DNA from: Paenibacillus sp. CC-CFT747
GTDB taxonomy: Bacteria > Bacillota > Bacilli > Paenibacillales > NBRC-103111
DNA length: 64,000 nt
Reading direction: 5' to 3'
NCBI GenBank assembly: GCA_030323305.1
Contig: CP106741.1
Coordinates: forward strand, 5,021,501 to 5,085,500
Shown here: in pieces, positions 44,157-54,941 of the stretch
Layout of the letters: each line of letters opens with the position of its first letter
Position numbering within the stretch: position 1 is the first letter of the stretch
The notes under the pieces: model-generated
What the model was told of the DNA's origin: nothing
The model's database searches: none
Seen by the model: the letters and a program-made list of their open reading frames with translations, nothing else
Translations under genes and position numbers: made by a program

Positions 44157-44294
44157 TTAGGACAACCAGATAGACGGAAATACCTGCCGATTCCCCCATC
44201 GGACGGTCACTTGATCGACGAGTTGACGGATTTTATCATCCATGGTGCGGCGGATTTCCGTCTCGTGTCCGACTACAGCCGTGCAGGCCTTCAT
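44157..44294 (-). CDS. Possible small protein coupled to the GH97 gene
   Basis: A 45-codon frame (MKACTAVVGHETEIRRTMDD... VFPSIWLS) whose ATG overlaps the GH97 stop (ATGA) and is preceded by AAAGGCGG. Coupling and a fair ribosome binding site support translation; no function is recognised. It could equally be the start of a longer gene cut by another frameshift. Confidence 0.4.
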   Translation of the reverse strand: MKACTAVVGHETEIRRTMDDKIRQLVDQVTVRWGNRQVFPSIWLS

Positions 44295-46154
44295 AGAAGG
44301 GAACCGCCTTTCTGTTTCCCCGTAAACATGGCCACATAGCCGCCGTTGGGCTCCATCCTTACCGTTGTCCAATCAGAAAGCGCGATCTCATGGCTCACTT
44401 TGCACTCCAACCCGTGCGGCTTCTCCCTATCGGTGATTTCCGTCACCTCATACTCCACTCCGTCCTCTAAGAAAGATAACGAAAGCCGTTCCAAAGTGAC
44501 CCTTTCCGCTTTACCATTCAAAATGCCTAGAAACCAGATGCCCCCGCTCCGCCGGGCAAAGACAGCCAGCTCGCCAATGGCGCTTGGTTCCAGAACCCTG
44601 GTTTCCTCCCAGACCGAAGGAATCGCTTTGAGCACTTCAAGCCCTGCCCGAACCGATTCCTCTTCCAAGAGATAGGCCGGGTTCTCGGCCACGACCTGAA
44701 GCGGCGAGGTAAAGACAACCATCGTAGCCAGCTGATGGGCATAAGTGGTCTCTCCCCGGTTGGAAAAGCCTACGGGCGTATAGTCTCCATGGCCTGCGAG
44801 GAACCGGGTAAACGGCAGCGCGGCATTGTGCCAGGCGGGAATGGGGCCTTCCTTCATCTTGTTCAGCTCCAGTCCCCGGATCCCTTCTCTCGATATTTCA
44901 TTGGGATAAGTCCGCGACTCACCGGTCGGCTTCGAGATCCCATGGAAATTTATCATCAGCCTCCGTTCGGCTGCCTTCTCAAGTGCGGCTATTTCAAAAT
45001 CGATGGCGGCTTTCGATTCGTTATCGATGAAATCGATTTTTAAGCCTGCCGCCCCGGCATTTCGGGCTTTGTCAAAAAAATCACGAATCGCTTTCCAGTT
45101 GTCCTGCGGGTCATTAATTTCACCGGATCTTTTCCAAACAAAGACGCCGATGTCTTTGCTTCCCGCATAGGCCGTCAGCTTCTGCAGCTCTTCCCATGGA
45201 TTCTCCCATGCTTCCCAGCCCTCGTCCATGGTCGTATATTCGAAACCCAGCTGGTCCGCGCAATCGATCATCTCCCGCTCTTGTTCGGGTGTGCCGGTTC
45301 CGAGGCTCCACCAGCGCCAGACGGATCGCCCCGGTCTAATGTAGCTCGTATCCTGGAACAGCTTCTCGGAGGAGGAGGATTTAAGCTGGTGATCAAATCA
45401 CTGTTCACAAGACCGTTCAAATCCGGGCTTACCATTGTAACGCGCCAAGGGGTCGTGAACGGGCCTTTCACCGTAAAACCTTTTTCCCCTTCGGTAAAGT
45501 GAACCTTAACCGAACGATTCCCGGCAGCTTCGAGACGCATGCCGCTGTAGCCATACAAGGCGGCCTCCACGAGAGCGGCATAGCCGCCTTGGTCTGGAAG
45601 CTCCACCACAAGCGGAGATCCCTGAACGGGGCCTTGGCTGGATGAGGTGTGCAGCTCGTCAGCGTCGACCCGGATCCACTCCCTGCATAGCTCTTAAGCT
45701 TCCAAGCGTTGTTGCGTTCGAACAGCCAGACCCGGCTTAGGGCGGGAAGACTCCAGCTGGAAGCCTCTTCTTGGATATTGATGCTTCCTTCCTCGTGAAG
45801 CTCGTACCGGAAAGCGAATCCGTCATCGCAGGCTCTTGCTTGAAGCCCGTATTTCCATCCGCTGGATCCATGTTGCAGCTTCAGAATGGCTTCGTGGCCA
45901 TGATATACGGCCTGGGAATGTCCTCCCCGAGTCTCATAGATCTCGAAGACGTTCCCCTGACGAACGGATTCCACGAGGACATTTTGTCCCAGGTCTACCC
46001 CATCCGCGGTTAGACCCATATCCGATTCCTCCAGGATAACCGTTTTATTTCTTCTTACTTTGTACTTCAGCCGCCCCTCTGGAGTAAGTCGGATGGACGC
46101 CGTCAGGCCTCCATTCGGACTTCTAAGGACCCATGAGCTGTCGCCGCTGTTCAT
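44291..46154 (-). CDS. Glycoside hydrolase family 97 (two frameshifts)
   Basis: About 621 residues after repair. The N-terminal beta-sandwich has WVLRSPNGGLTASIRLTPEG and DDGFAFRYELHEEG. The catalytic barrel has SVWRWWSLGTGTPEQEREMI, CADQLGFEYTTMDEGWEAW, GLKIDFIDNESKAAIDF and LMINFHGISKPTGESRTYPN, all typical of GH97 retaining and inverting exo-glycosidases (alpha-glucosidase or alpha-galactosidase). The C-terminal sandwich ends with GGYVAMFTGK. Breaks lie near 45672 and 45383. ATG 46154 follows AAAGGAG. No signal peptide is visible, so it probably acts on imported oligosaccharides. Confidence 0.85.
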
Positions 46155-46191
46155 ATAATAACCGTCTCCTTTACGAATAGAGCGGTAAAAA

Positions 46192-46216
46192 GCCGGCCGG
46201 CGGGATGCCGGCCAGC
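46192..46216 (-). terminator. Terminator of the large secreted-protein gene
   Basis: Stem GCCGGCCGGC with GCCGGCCAGC (one G-U pair), followed on the minus strand by TTTTTACC. It also lies just ahead of the GH97 gene, so it may attenuate rather than fully stop transcription. Confidence 0.65.
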
Positions 46217-46230
46217 TCTCTAGCGTTCCT

Positions 46231-49200
46231 TTATGGCCCTTCCAGCAGAACATCTGCCGCTTGGTACAAGAGCGAAGCGGCTTCATGGGTGATTTGTCCG
46301 TCGGTCTCCAAGGATGCCACATGCTGCTTGAAGGCCCGGTACTGTTCATGAAGCGCCTGCTTCTCTAAGGAATTGGCGATTCCATCCGTCCCGATCCAGC
46401 CTTGCTCCCTGAGCAGGTTTACCAGCTTTTGAAGGCTGTTATTATCCTGAATAGCGGTGACGAACACGGTCCATGTTTCGGTTAATCCGTTTTCGGCACG
46501 GATCACATAGTCTACCGGATTGCTGTAGTTGGCCGGTCCCGAAGGAGTAAGAAGCGATGCTCCTCGGACAGGCTTACGGTGGGATTCAAGCTCGTGAGAT
46601 CGGTTCCGTAGACAATCGAGACGACGGTTTTCTGTTCGGTTGAGATAAACGCATTCCCGATTTGATCCTTCGCTTGGAAGCCTGTAATATCCGTGCCGGC
46701 GGCATAGGGCTTTAACCTCTTCTCCGATGAAGTGCGTACCGTTCCGTCTTTTCCATACACATCAAAGTAGAAATGGAACGGGGCATCGGATTCCACTTTC
46801 ACGGTAAACTCATAAGGATAGGTGGCCTTTTGCGTTACCTGCCATTCCCCATCACCAATACGATAGTGCAGCGCGACATGATCGGTTGTATCCGGCATAT
46901 CCGTCACGTAGGTATACGCATGGTAGAAGGCCGGATTCGTCTGCAGCACTGCTCCCGCCCCGAAATCAGCCCCGCCCGCCGGCTGGACAACGGTTTCGCC
47001 GACTGGACGTGTCATCTCCTGGGAGGAATCGATTGCCGCGAAGGCCGGTGATTTCACCTCCGGTTGATTCATGACCAGCCCGATCAATCCATGAGCGGGA
47101 ACCGTGAGAGTAACTGCTCCGCCGGATACCGCGACGGTGGAGGTATGGCCTTCCGAATCATACAGCGTTGCGGCCCCCTCCAGCAGAGCCCCGCCTAACG
47201 CTTCTCCGAAATGAACGGTTGTCGTGATGGCCGCCGACTCTTCATTCATCAGCGCGACACCAAAGGCTCCGTCCTTGCGGGCCGCCAGCCAATCGATCTG
47301 GATGTTATCTGTCGTCACAAGCCCGCGCTTCAGCCAAGGCCACATTCCCGTCTGACCGAAGAATTTGCCCGGCTCGCTTCCGAACTGACGGTTGTTGAAG
47401 TAAGCGTAGCCTTGCTGGCGCAGGAACGGGAAGTCGATCTGCCCGTCAGACCAATTCCAAGCCTGCGCGAACAAGTAATCCGTCAGCATGCCATAATAGA
47501 CCGGGATATGATGATAATAGATGCTCGTAAGATCGGGTCCCACATAAGGGAACTCCGCCGATTTCTGGTGCATCATGTATTGGTTTTGATAATAGCCCGG
47601 ATAATTGGCGCCCCTGCCGAGAACGGCATTGCGGGCATACATCTCGAACGTATCATCACCGGTCCATTTGGCCAGGCGCATCAAATCGGGCGCCCAGTTG
47701 GACATGGTGATAAAGCCGGAGTCGGTTCCCATAAACGTGCTTGCCTGCTCTACTCCTAGCCCGACAGGAGAAGGCATCCAGGCCGGAACCGTAACGTCCT
47801 GCAGATCGGCCAATTTCTCGGGATAACCCAACCGGTCCGAATATTCTCCTTTCCACCAGAAGTTCGCATTATTCAGGAATCCTCTCTCCCGGATCGCATC
47901 AGCATCGATCGTCATTTCCCCTTCCGGAACCGGGAAGGTCCGAAGCGTCGTCATCAGCATACGGGCCGATTGCGCCGCTCCATCCAAATATTTCGTCTCT
48001 CCGCTGATTTCATACAGATCCAGCAGAGCATTAAGATTCGGATAATAGCTCATGTAAATAAAGCTACCGAAATCAGGCAGGGTTCCCGGAGCAGCATAGA
48101 CGACGTTCTGTAAATATAGATCGGCCGCGGCTTTTGCCTTATCGAGATAAGCCGAATTCCCTGTGTACCGGTACATCCAGACATCGTCTGACCAGGCAGG
48201 AGCATTGCCCGCGGTTCCTTTAACGCCATTGTCAATGCCCACTTGCCGGAAGGCCGGAGATAAGCCCTGGGTCATTTCGAACAAGCCGCCAAAGACACTG
48301 GTTCCGAAGCCCCCTATCGGCGACCCGATCGGAAGAGGATCGGGGAACGTTAAGGCTTGATGAGCTTCCGTATTGCCTTTGGACGTGAAGTGCTGGTTCT
48401 TCCGGGTAAGCATCGAGGCCAGCGTCGGCAGAACCCGGCGTTCGTAGATAGCCGGATCTTCGGTCAACAGGTAAGCCTGCATGGTGGCGAGTGGATTGCT
48501 GGTGGTCACGACATTTTGGCCTTCCATGTTGTAATGGCCCAACATATCCGAATCCCAGCCGCCGTAGTTATCGTCCATCATCAAGTCTTGAACGTTCAAG
48601 ATGGTGTCGGTCAAGGACGATTCCACGTTCTTGCGGTAATCCTCCAGGCCGAGAATATCTTGCGTCACATGCTGATACGTTTCGTACCAGCCTTGGAGCC
48701 GGGTCACGGGGCGGTACGTAAAAGTGAAGGTTTCTCCCTGCGCCAGCCGGGAGTCCGGCAGTCCGAGCAGCGGGGCAAACAAGGAAGGCTGCACGCCGCG
48801 GTTTCTTCCCATGATCCCAAGGCCGAATTCGGAGTTGTCGTCGTACGCCCACCGAGGCTTAAGCGACTCGGGATCCGGGACGACGGCGTAGGTGACTTCC
48901 ATCCCGTTCGCTAGCTGAGGCTTACCGGATAAGGTCATGGAGCTTGATGCGCTGGAAGAGGTTTGTTCCGTATTGAGTACCGGATCCTCGGGCATTCTCT
49001 TGCCGTGATAACGGAACGGATTAAGCAAATAATCGACATCCTCCAAGCGCTGCTCCGTCCCGTTAAACATTCCGATGCTGTAGGCACCAGGCTGTTTGGC
49101 ATGCAGCTTCAAGGTCACAACCGGTTCCATGGCGTCGTCCGGTAGGCTCCATTCCGCTTCCAGACGCGCTTTGTCATTCTCTGCCACGAGGACCGCTCCG

Positions 49201-51184
49201 TCTGAACCGAGGGGGATACCGAAGACGGAATCATCCACTGGGGCAATCCGCCTTCGAAGGCATTGACGGTCACGAGCCGGATTTCCTTGCCGCCATCCTC
49301 CACTTCTGTCGAGAAGATCGGACTTTGCTGGGCCATGCCCGCAGGCTCGCTTTCCTCTCCATACAGAAGGAGGTATCCGAATTCGTCCGTTCGGGAATCG
49401 ACCGGCACGAAGGTTCCGTTATGGTTCACATAGGTGCGCTTCTGTATAACGTTCCCCTGAGGAGTGGACACCTCATAAAACTCCACCCGTACATGGTCGT
49501 TTTCCAGGGTATGAACTTGTGAGGGCTCGGCGCCGGTTTTTGCCCAGGTTGGGTAGTCCAAACGATCCTGGAAAACATAACTCGGCTTTGCGATTTCCAG
49601 TATTTCCCAATAGGTGCTCGGAGGGGTGAAGTTCAAGTCGTTCGTCAGAAAGATGCCGTCCGTCCGGGCATAATAGCCTGACGTATCATGAAGCTTCAGC
49701 ACGTTCGTTCCGGGTGTCAGTTCTACTGTGCCGCCATCCTCCCATGCCCAGCCGTTGATGCCGTGCTTTCCGAAGGTTTTGGCCACCTGCTGCCCGTTCA
49801 CCTCCACATTGAAGAAGCGGGTCCCCTGCCGCGCAGAAAAGTCACGGGATCGAACCCATATTTTATAGGTTCCGGAGATCGGCGCTTCAAACCGGGCGAC
49901 GGCGGGTCTTGCCGTAGAAGGATCGAACACAGCGTCATCGTCCTTCGTCATTCCGATCAGGTTGACCGTGCCGAAGGCGGATTCATAGCCTTGAAGCGTC
50001 CAGGTACCGAACTCTTCGAAGCTTCCCGAGCGCAGGAACACTACGTCCGACGGCGGCGGGCCTTCCGATAGCGGGCGGGATGCCGCCAGGTCAGTCTTCA
50101 GCGTGGCATAGGTCTCGCTCGGGACGAACTCCGGGTCCGCTGTAAACAACAAGGCTGCCACACGGGGACCTGCTGCCGACGTGTCGGTAAGGGATAAAGC
50201 CGCGGAGCCTGAAGCCAGGTTCACTCGGCCGCCTTTTTCCCATTTCCAGCCAGCTGTTCCGTGATCCCCTAGCGATTCAGAGAGGACCTGCCCGTTCACA
50301 GCTAAGGAGAAGTGTCCGCTTCCCGTCCCATTATCCTGGGTATACGCCCAGACGGTATAAATACCCGGCGTCTCTACCGCTAAGGCTGCCTCTGCCGCCA
50401 TTGCTGTGGCGGGCTGCCCGTCTTCTTTCCCTTTCAGGGCGACACCGCGGAGCGCTTCGGTAGAACTCTCAACCGTCCAGGTCCCCAATTGGCTCTCGAA
50501 CTGCTCGGGAACGACAAAATAGTTGGAGAAGTACCCGGGCAGGTTGAAGATATAAGGCACGTCTTCGTAGGGCGAGAGCGGAGTCTTAGGCTGCGGGGAT
50601 TCCAGCTGTGTCTTTAGCGTCGTATAGTTCTCGTTGGGGACGAAGTTGGGATCCGTCGTCAGGACGATTCCATCCACCCTTGGATAGTAGGCGGAAATGT
50701 CCTGCAAGGCCACAGCCGCTTCGCCGGCGTTAAGTTTTACCCTTCCGCCTCTCTCCCACTTCCAGCCGTTGAAGCCGTGGGCCCCGAACTTATACGGAAG
50801 CGTATAGCCATTAAAGCTCATCGTGAACTGCCGCTGTCCAGAGTAGGTATTGAAATCCCGGGTATGAGCCCAAACATAGTAGACGTCTGATGCGGCAATG
50901 GAGACGGATGTACTTGTGGGTCTCGTGGCGCTAACATTCCGGTCCGTGCGGCCGACCAACGTTTTCCCCCGCAGCGTTCCGTCGGAGGCTTGGATTAACC
51001 ACGTGCCGAGGTCGGATTGGAAATGCTCCGGAACAAGGAAATAACGTTGATGATCGCCAGCTTGATTGGAAATGTTCGGCATATTGGTGATAAGCGACGT
51101 TTCGGCCTGTACCGAAGCGAACGGAGCGATCAGGGAAATGATCAAGGTCCACAGCAGCAAAAAGGACAGCCTTCTTCTCTTCAT
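46231..51184 (-). CDS. Very large secreted protein with three repeated beta-domains, an alpha-barrel-like core and a FIMAH-like C-terminus (two frameshifts)
   Basis: About 1650 residues after repair. A signal peptide (SFLLLWTLIISLIAPFASVQA) is followed by three homologous units at about 47-190, 225-365 and 390-530, each with GTW, an R/NG-x-G-G-GWxWExGG stretch (HGFNGWKWERGGRVKL, HGTAGWKWEKGGRVNL, HGINGWAWEDGGTVEL) and DPNFVP-like ends. A large helical core comes next (NPLATMQAYLLTEDPAIYER, RYTGNSAYLDKAKAAADLYL), then a tail with VVSIVYGTDLTSLNPTVSLS and LVNLLREQGWIGTDGIANSL, FIMAH-like. Breaks lie near 49238 and 46535. It probably binds and degrades a glycan; no catalytic residues can be named. 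Confidence 0.75.
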
Positions 51185-51237
51185 GCCAATTTACCCCTCC
51201 CTATTCTCAAAATGGGCTTATTGCATACTCAAACACG

Positions 51238-51278
51238 GCCGGCCGCAGCTTCTTTCGATTCTTGAAGCTGCGGCCGGC
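51238..51278. promoter_or_regulatory. Strong intercistronic hairpin after the binding-protein gene
   Basis: A perfect 15-base stem (arms 51238-51252 and 51264-51278) lies between the solute-binding gene and the large secreted-protein gene. No T run follows on the minus strand, so it looks like an mRNA-stabilising element or partial terminator. Confidence 0.7.
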
Positions 51279-51302
51279 GGCCTAATCTGCGCTGAAGGGA
51301 TA

Positions 51303-52848
51303 TTACTTTTGAGTGCTGGCGATATAGTCGTTCATCTGCTTGACATATTCCTTGCCGCCTTTTTCATACCACTGAGCGAGAAGCTTGTCGAAATCACTGA
51401 CCGGCAGCTCCCCTATCATGATTTTCGTTATCGTTTCATCCCAGATGAGCTTGAAATCCATAAACTTCGGTTCCTTCGCCGCGGGCGGAATGTAGCCTTG
51501 GTCCAAGGAGAAAGCAACCGTCTCAATCGACCGGTCTACCCACGGCTTGACTTTGTTCCGGGTCGCCTCATCCAATTTGGCATCAATGAAGAAGTCTCCG
51601 TCATTCGCTCTTCGGACAATGGATTTTCTCCATGGGGCGCTAACCCCGTCGATGTACTTCCGCTGTCCGTTCTCCTTGTTGTATTCAACGCCTTCCACGC
51701 CGTACTTCACCATATCGAAGCCTTCGTCCGATAGCAGCCAATCGAGTACTTGAAGGGCCCGGTCCGGATGCTTCGCTTTGTTCGTTACCCCCAGACACCG
51801 AAGATCGCCGTGCCGTAGGAGACTCCCTTCAGCTGGCCCTGTTTATCCTTGATGAAGATATAAGAAATCTCCGTGTTCGGATTGAGCTCCTTCCCTTTCT
51901 TCTCTGCGCCGGGAGCATTCCCCGCAAATTCATAGCGGATTCCGGTAATCCCGCGTTGAAAACGGTCAATCGAAGCATTCCGGTCGATGACGGCCGAATC
52001 CGGATCGACCAGCTTTTCCTTGAACGCCATCTGGGTATAGGCGAGTACGTCTTTGTATACGGTGGAATTCTTGTCATACATCGGAGTCATGTAGGCATAC
52101 TCTCCCCATTCGTCTTCTGCCAGCCCAAGTTGCCGAATTGGGAAGAAAGAATGGGATCGATCATCTTCGTCGTATTTAAGTACCCGGCAAATCCGAACGT
52201 ATCGTTCTTGCCGTTCTTGTCCGGATCGTTGAAGGTGAACTTACGCATGATGTCCGTAAACTGCTCGATTGTCACTTCCCGGTTCGCCGGCATCTGAAAT
52301 CCGATGTTCTTCAGCCAGTCTTCGCGGATTATAAAACCGTCATTTCGCGCGACAGACGTACGGGGAACCCCATAAATCTTCCCGTCACGCTTCGTTTCGA
52401 GCGCTTCCCATGAGACATCGTACGTATATTTCTTGATGTTGGGCAGCTGCTCCAGATACTTGTTAACGGGAATAACCACCCCTTCGTCAACGGCATTCAG
52501 GAACGATTCGTCCGTTTCGGACGGAAACATGACCAAATCGGCATAATCTCCGGACACGAGCGACAGCTGCAGCTGCTCTTTATATCCGCTGGACGGAGGG
52601 ACGATCCATTTCAGCTCAACATTGAGCGCTTTCTCGAGCTTGTCGAAAATAGCCTTGTCGGCCGGCGCGATGTCGGCTGACGAGAAGTTAGCCATAATCT
52701 TAATCGTGACCTTCTCCTTCGGTCCGGCCGATCCGTCCGGACTCGTCTTTGGAGCTTCGCCGCCTGAGCTGCTGCCAGAGCAAGCCGCCAGCGCGAGCAT
52801 GGCCGTGGTCATCCCTAAGCCGATCATACCTTTGAATGAACGCTTCAT
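51303..52848 (-). CDS. LplA-type extracellular sugar-binding lipoprotein (two frameshifts)
   Basis: About 515 residues after repair. The signal peptide ends in lipobox LAAC followed by a Ser/Gly-rich spacer. DYADLVMFPSETDESFLNAV, KIYGVPRTSVARNDGFIIRE and FNDPDKNGKNDTFGFAGYL (a Ca-binding-like DPDKNGKND loop) are typical of the YtcQ/LplA family. Breaks lie near 52128 and 51792 at G runs. It follows LplB/YtcP-type permease genes and precedes the large secreted protein, so it probably binds oligosaccharides released by that enzyme. Confidence 0.88.
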
Positions 52849-52907
52849 TGCCGTACTCCCCTCAATCTTTTTTCTATAACAAAGGCATGGCCTCTATTAC
52901 CGAATCG

Positions 52908-53792
52908 TTAGCCTTTGACCGAACCCAGCATGATGCCTTTGACGAAATATTTCTGGACGAACGGATAGACGCAGAGAATCGGAATCATCACGATGATCAG
53001 CGTGGCATATTGGAGGGTGACGGGTGTGATGTTCAGATTTGCCGCTTCCGCCGCGTTGTCCCCCGCACCGGTCGAGATGGAGGTCAGCTTGGCCCCTTCT
53101 ATGATTTCCCGCAGAAACAGCATGAGCGGCCACTTGTCTACATCCCGGATATACACGATGGCGCTGTAGAAGTTATTCCAATAGCCCACGGCGGTAAACA
53201 AGCATAGCGTGGCAATGATGGGACCCGACAGCGGGACGACGATGCGAAAGAGGATATACGGATCCGAGGCGCCGTCGATGCGTGCCGCTTCCTCAAGTTC
53301 TTCCGGGATATTTTCCATGAATGTTTTCATCAGGATGAGATTGAATCCGGTAAGCAGCGCCGGTATGACGAGAGCGGCCAAAGTATTGATTAACCCGAGT
53401 GAACGCATCAAGTAGTAATTCGGAATCAGGCCGCCGTTGAACAGCATCGTGAAGACGACGGCGATCATGATCAGGTTGCGGCCGCGCAGATGCTTCTTGG
53501 ACAGCGGGTACGCGGTCAGGATGTAGAGAAGAATGCCGATCAGCACGCCGGAGACCGTAACGACGATCGTATTCCAGTAGCTGCTCCAGAGCACCGGATG
53601 GCCAAATATTTCCTTGTACGCTTCGAAAGTCACCTGTTTCGGCCAAATGCGCATCGGGTTCTCCACGAAGGCGGAATAGGAGCTGATGGAAACGACGAAG
53701 ACGTTGATGAATGGGTAAAGCATGAGCAGGGTAATGATGGTGATGGCCGTATTGTTTAGGATGTCAAAAAGACTGACCATTCGCAGCCGCAT
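52908..53792 (-). CDS. Carbohydrate ABC transporter permease (YtcP/MalG type)
   Basis: A protein of about 294 residues with six membrane segments. The EAA loop is IPEELEEAARIDGASDPYIL, and the C-terminus ends VQKYFVKGIMLGSVKG, both standard for YtcP-type subunits. ATG 53792 follows GGAGGG. It is the second permease of the transporter; no ATPase gene is nearby, so it probably shares MsmX. Confidence 0.93.
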   Translation of the reverse strand: MRLRMVSLFDILNNTAITIITLLMLYPFINVFVVSISSYSAFVENPMRIWPKQVTFEAYKEIFGHPVLWSSYWNTIVVTVSGVLIGILLYILTAYPLSKKHLRGRNLIMIAVVFTMLFNGGLIPNYYLMRSLGLINTLAALVIPALLTGFNLILMKTFMENIPEELEEAARIDGASDPYILFRIVVPLSGPIIATLCLFTAVGYWNNFYSAIVYIRDVDKWPLMLFLREIIEGAKLTSISTGAGDNAAEAANLNITPVTLQYATLIIVMIPILCVYPFVQKYFVKGIMLGSVKG

Positions 53793-53803
53793 TCGCTTCC
53801 CTC

Positions 53804-54697
53804 CTACCATATTGATTTTCCGCTGATTTTTCGTGCCGCATAATTCGCCGAAAGGATCAGAACGAAGCCGACTACACTTTTGAACAAGCCGACTGCCGTG
53901 GCGTAAGACAGCCGTCCATCCTGTAACCCGATCCGGTAGGTATAGGTTTCGAAAATATCGGCGGTCTCGTAGGTTACCGGGTTATACAGCAGAAAAACCT
54001 GCTCGAATCCGTTGTCCAGGATGTTGCCCAGATTTAAAAGCAGCAGGATGATAATCGTCGTCGCGATTCCCGGAATGGTAATGTAGCGAATCCGCTGCAG
54101 CCGCGAGGCTCCGTCAATCTTGGCCGACTCGTACAAGGTGGGATCGATGCCGGTCATGGCCGCCAAGTAAATGATGGTCCCCCATCCGACACCTTTCCAG
54201 ATTTCGGCGCTCACGATGATACTTCGAAAGTAGCCGGGCTCCATCAGAAACTTAACCGGCTCGTGGCCGAAAGAGGTGATGATCTGGTTCACCAGCCCGG
54301 ACGTGGGAGAGAGGAAGTTGATGACAATGCCGGCCAGCACCACCCAGGAGATAAAATGAGGCAAATAAAGAATCGTTTGGGTGATTCGCTTAAAAAGCAT
54401 CTGCCTGACCTCATTGAGCATAAGTGCCAGGAGAATCGGAGCCGGAAAGCCCCAAAGAATCTGATAAAAACTTAACAGGATCGAATTTCTCAATACCCGG
54501 ATAAAATGGGCGGACTGAAACAGCGTCTCAAAGTTTTGAAAGCCGACCCAGTCACTGCCCCAGATGCCTTTCACGATGCTCAACTTTTTGAAAGCGATTA
54601 CGATTCCGAACATCGGAACGTATTTGAAGATCAGCAGGTACAGCAGTCCGGGAATTAGAAAAATATAGAGCCATTTGTTCTTGATCAGGTATCTCAT
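53804..54697 (-). CDS. Carbohydrate ABC transporter permease (LplB/MalF type)
   Basis: A protein of 297 residues with six membrane segments. MRYLIKNKWLYIFLIPGLLY starts it, and YESAKIDGASRLQRIRYITI is the EAA loop; YLPHFISWVVLAGIVINFLS is typical of LplB. ATG 54697 has a modest AAGAAAG upstream, and the frame is open to 54775. It is the first gene of the transporter set (LplB-type, YtcP-type, LplA-type), with a possible cre site about 180 bases upstream. Confidence 0.93.
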   Translation of the reverse strand: MRYLIKNKWLYIFLIPGLLYLLIFKYVPMFGIVIAFKKLSIVKGIWGSDWVGFQNFETLFQSAHFIRVLRNSILLSFYQILWGFPAPILLALMLNEVRQMLFKRITQTILYLPHFISWVVLAGIVINFLSPTSGLVNQIITSFGHEPVKFLMEPGYFRSIIVSAEIWKGVGWGTIIYLAAMTGIDPTLYESAKIDGASRLQRIRYITIPGIATTIIILLLLNLGNILDNGFEQVFLLYNPVTYETADIFETYTYRIGLQDGRLSYATAVGLFKSVVGFVLILSANYAARKISGKSIW

Positions 54698-54844
54698 GAA
54701 GCTTTCTTTCTTTATTGTAAGCACTCTCTGTGTTGGAAGGGCTCCTTGCCGGATCCCGGGATTGGATGGTTCCACCGTACCTCTCTCCTCCCTGCTTAAA
54801 ATGACTTACCCTGAGTATATAAGCCGCCGGACCAAATAAAAATT

Positions 54845-54870
54845 CCCCTCCCTTTACAAATGGTGAGGGG
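54845..54870 (-). terminator. Terminator of the two-component kinase gene
   Basis: Arms CCCCTC and GAGGGG with a 14-base loop, followed on the minus strand by TTTTTATTTGG. Confidence 0.6.
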
Positions 54871-54886
54871 ATGTAAACGCTTTTAT
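54871..54886. promoter_or_regulatory. Possible CcpA (cre) site upstream of the LplB-type gene
   Basis: ATGTAAACGCTTTTAT matches the cre consensus WTGNAANCGNWNNCW at all fixed positions except one (T for the second C). It lies upstream of a sugar transporter operon, and HprK is present in the window, so catabolite control is plausible. Confidence 0.4.
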
Positions 54887-54941
54887 GAGAGCACATCTTA
54901 TCAGTGGGAAAAAATCTACATTTGGTGGGAGACCGTAAACG

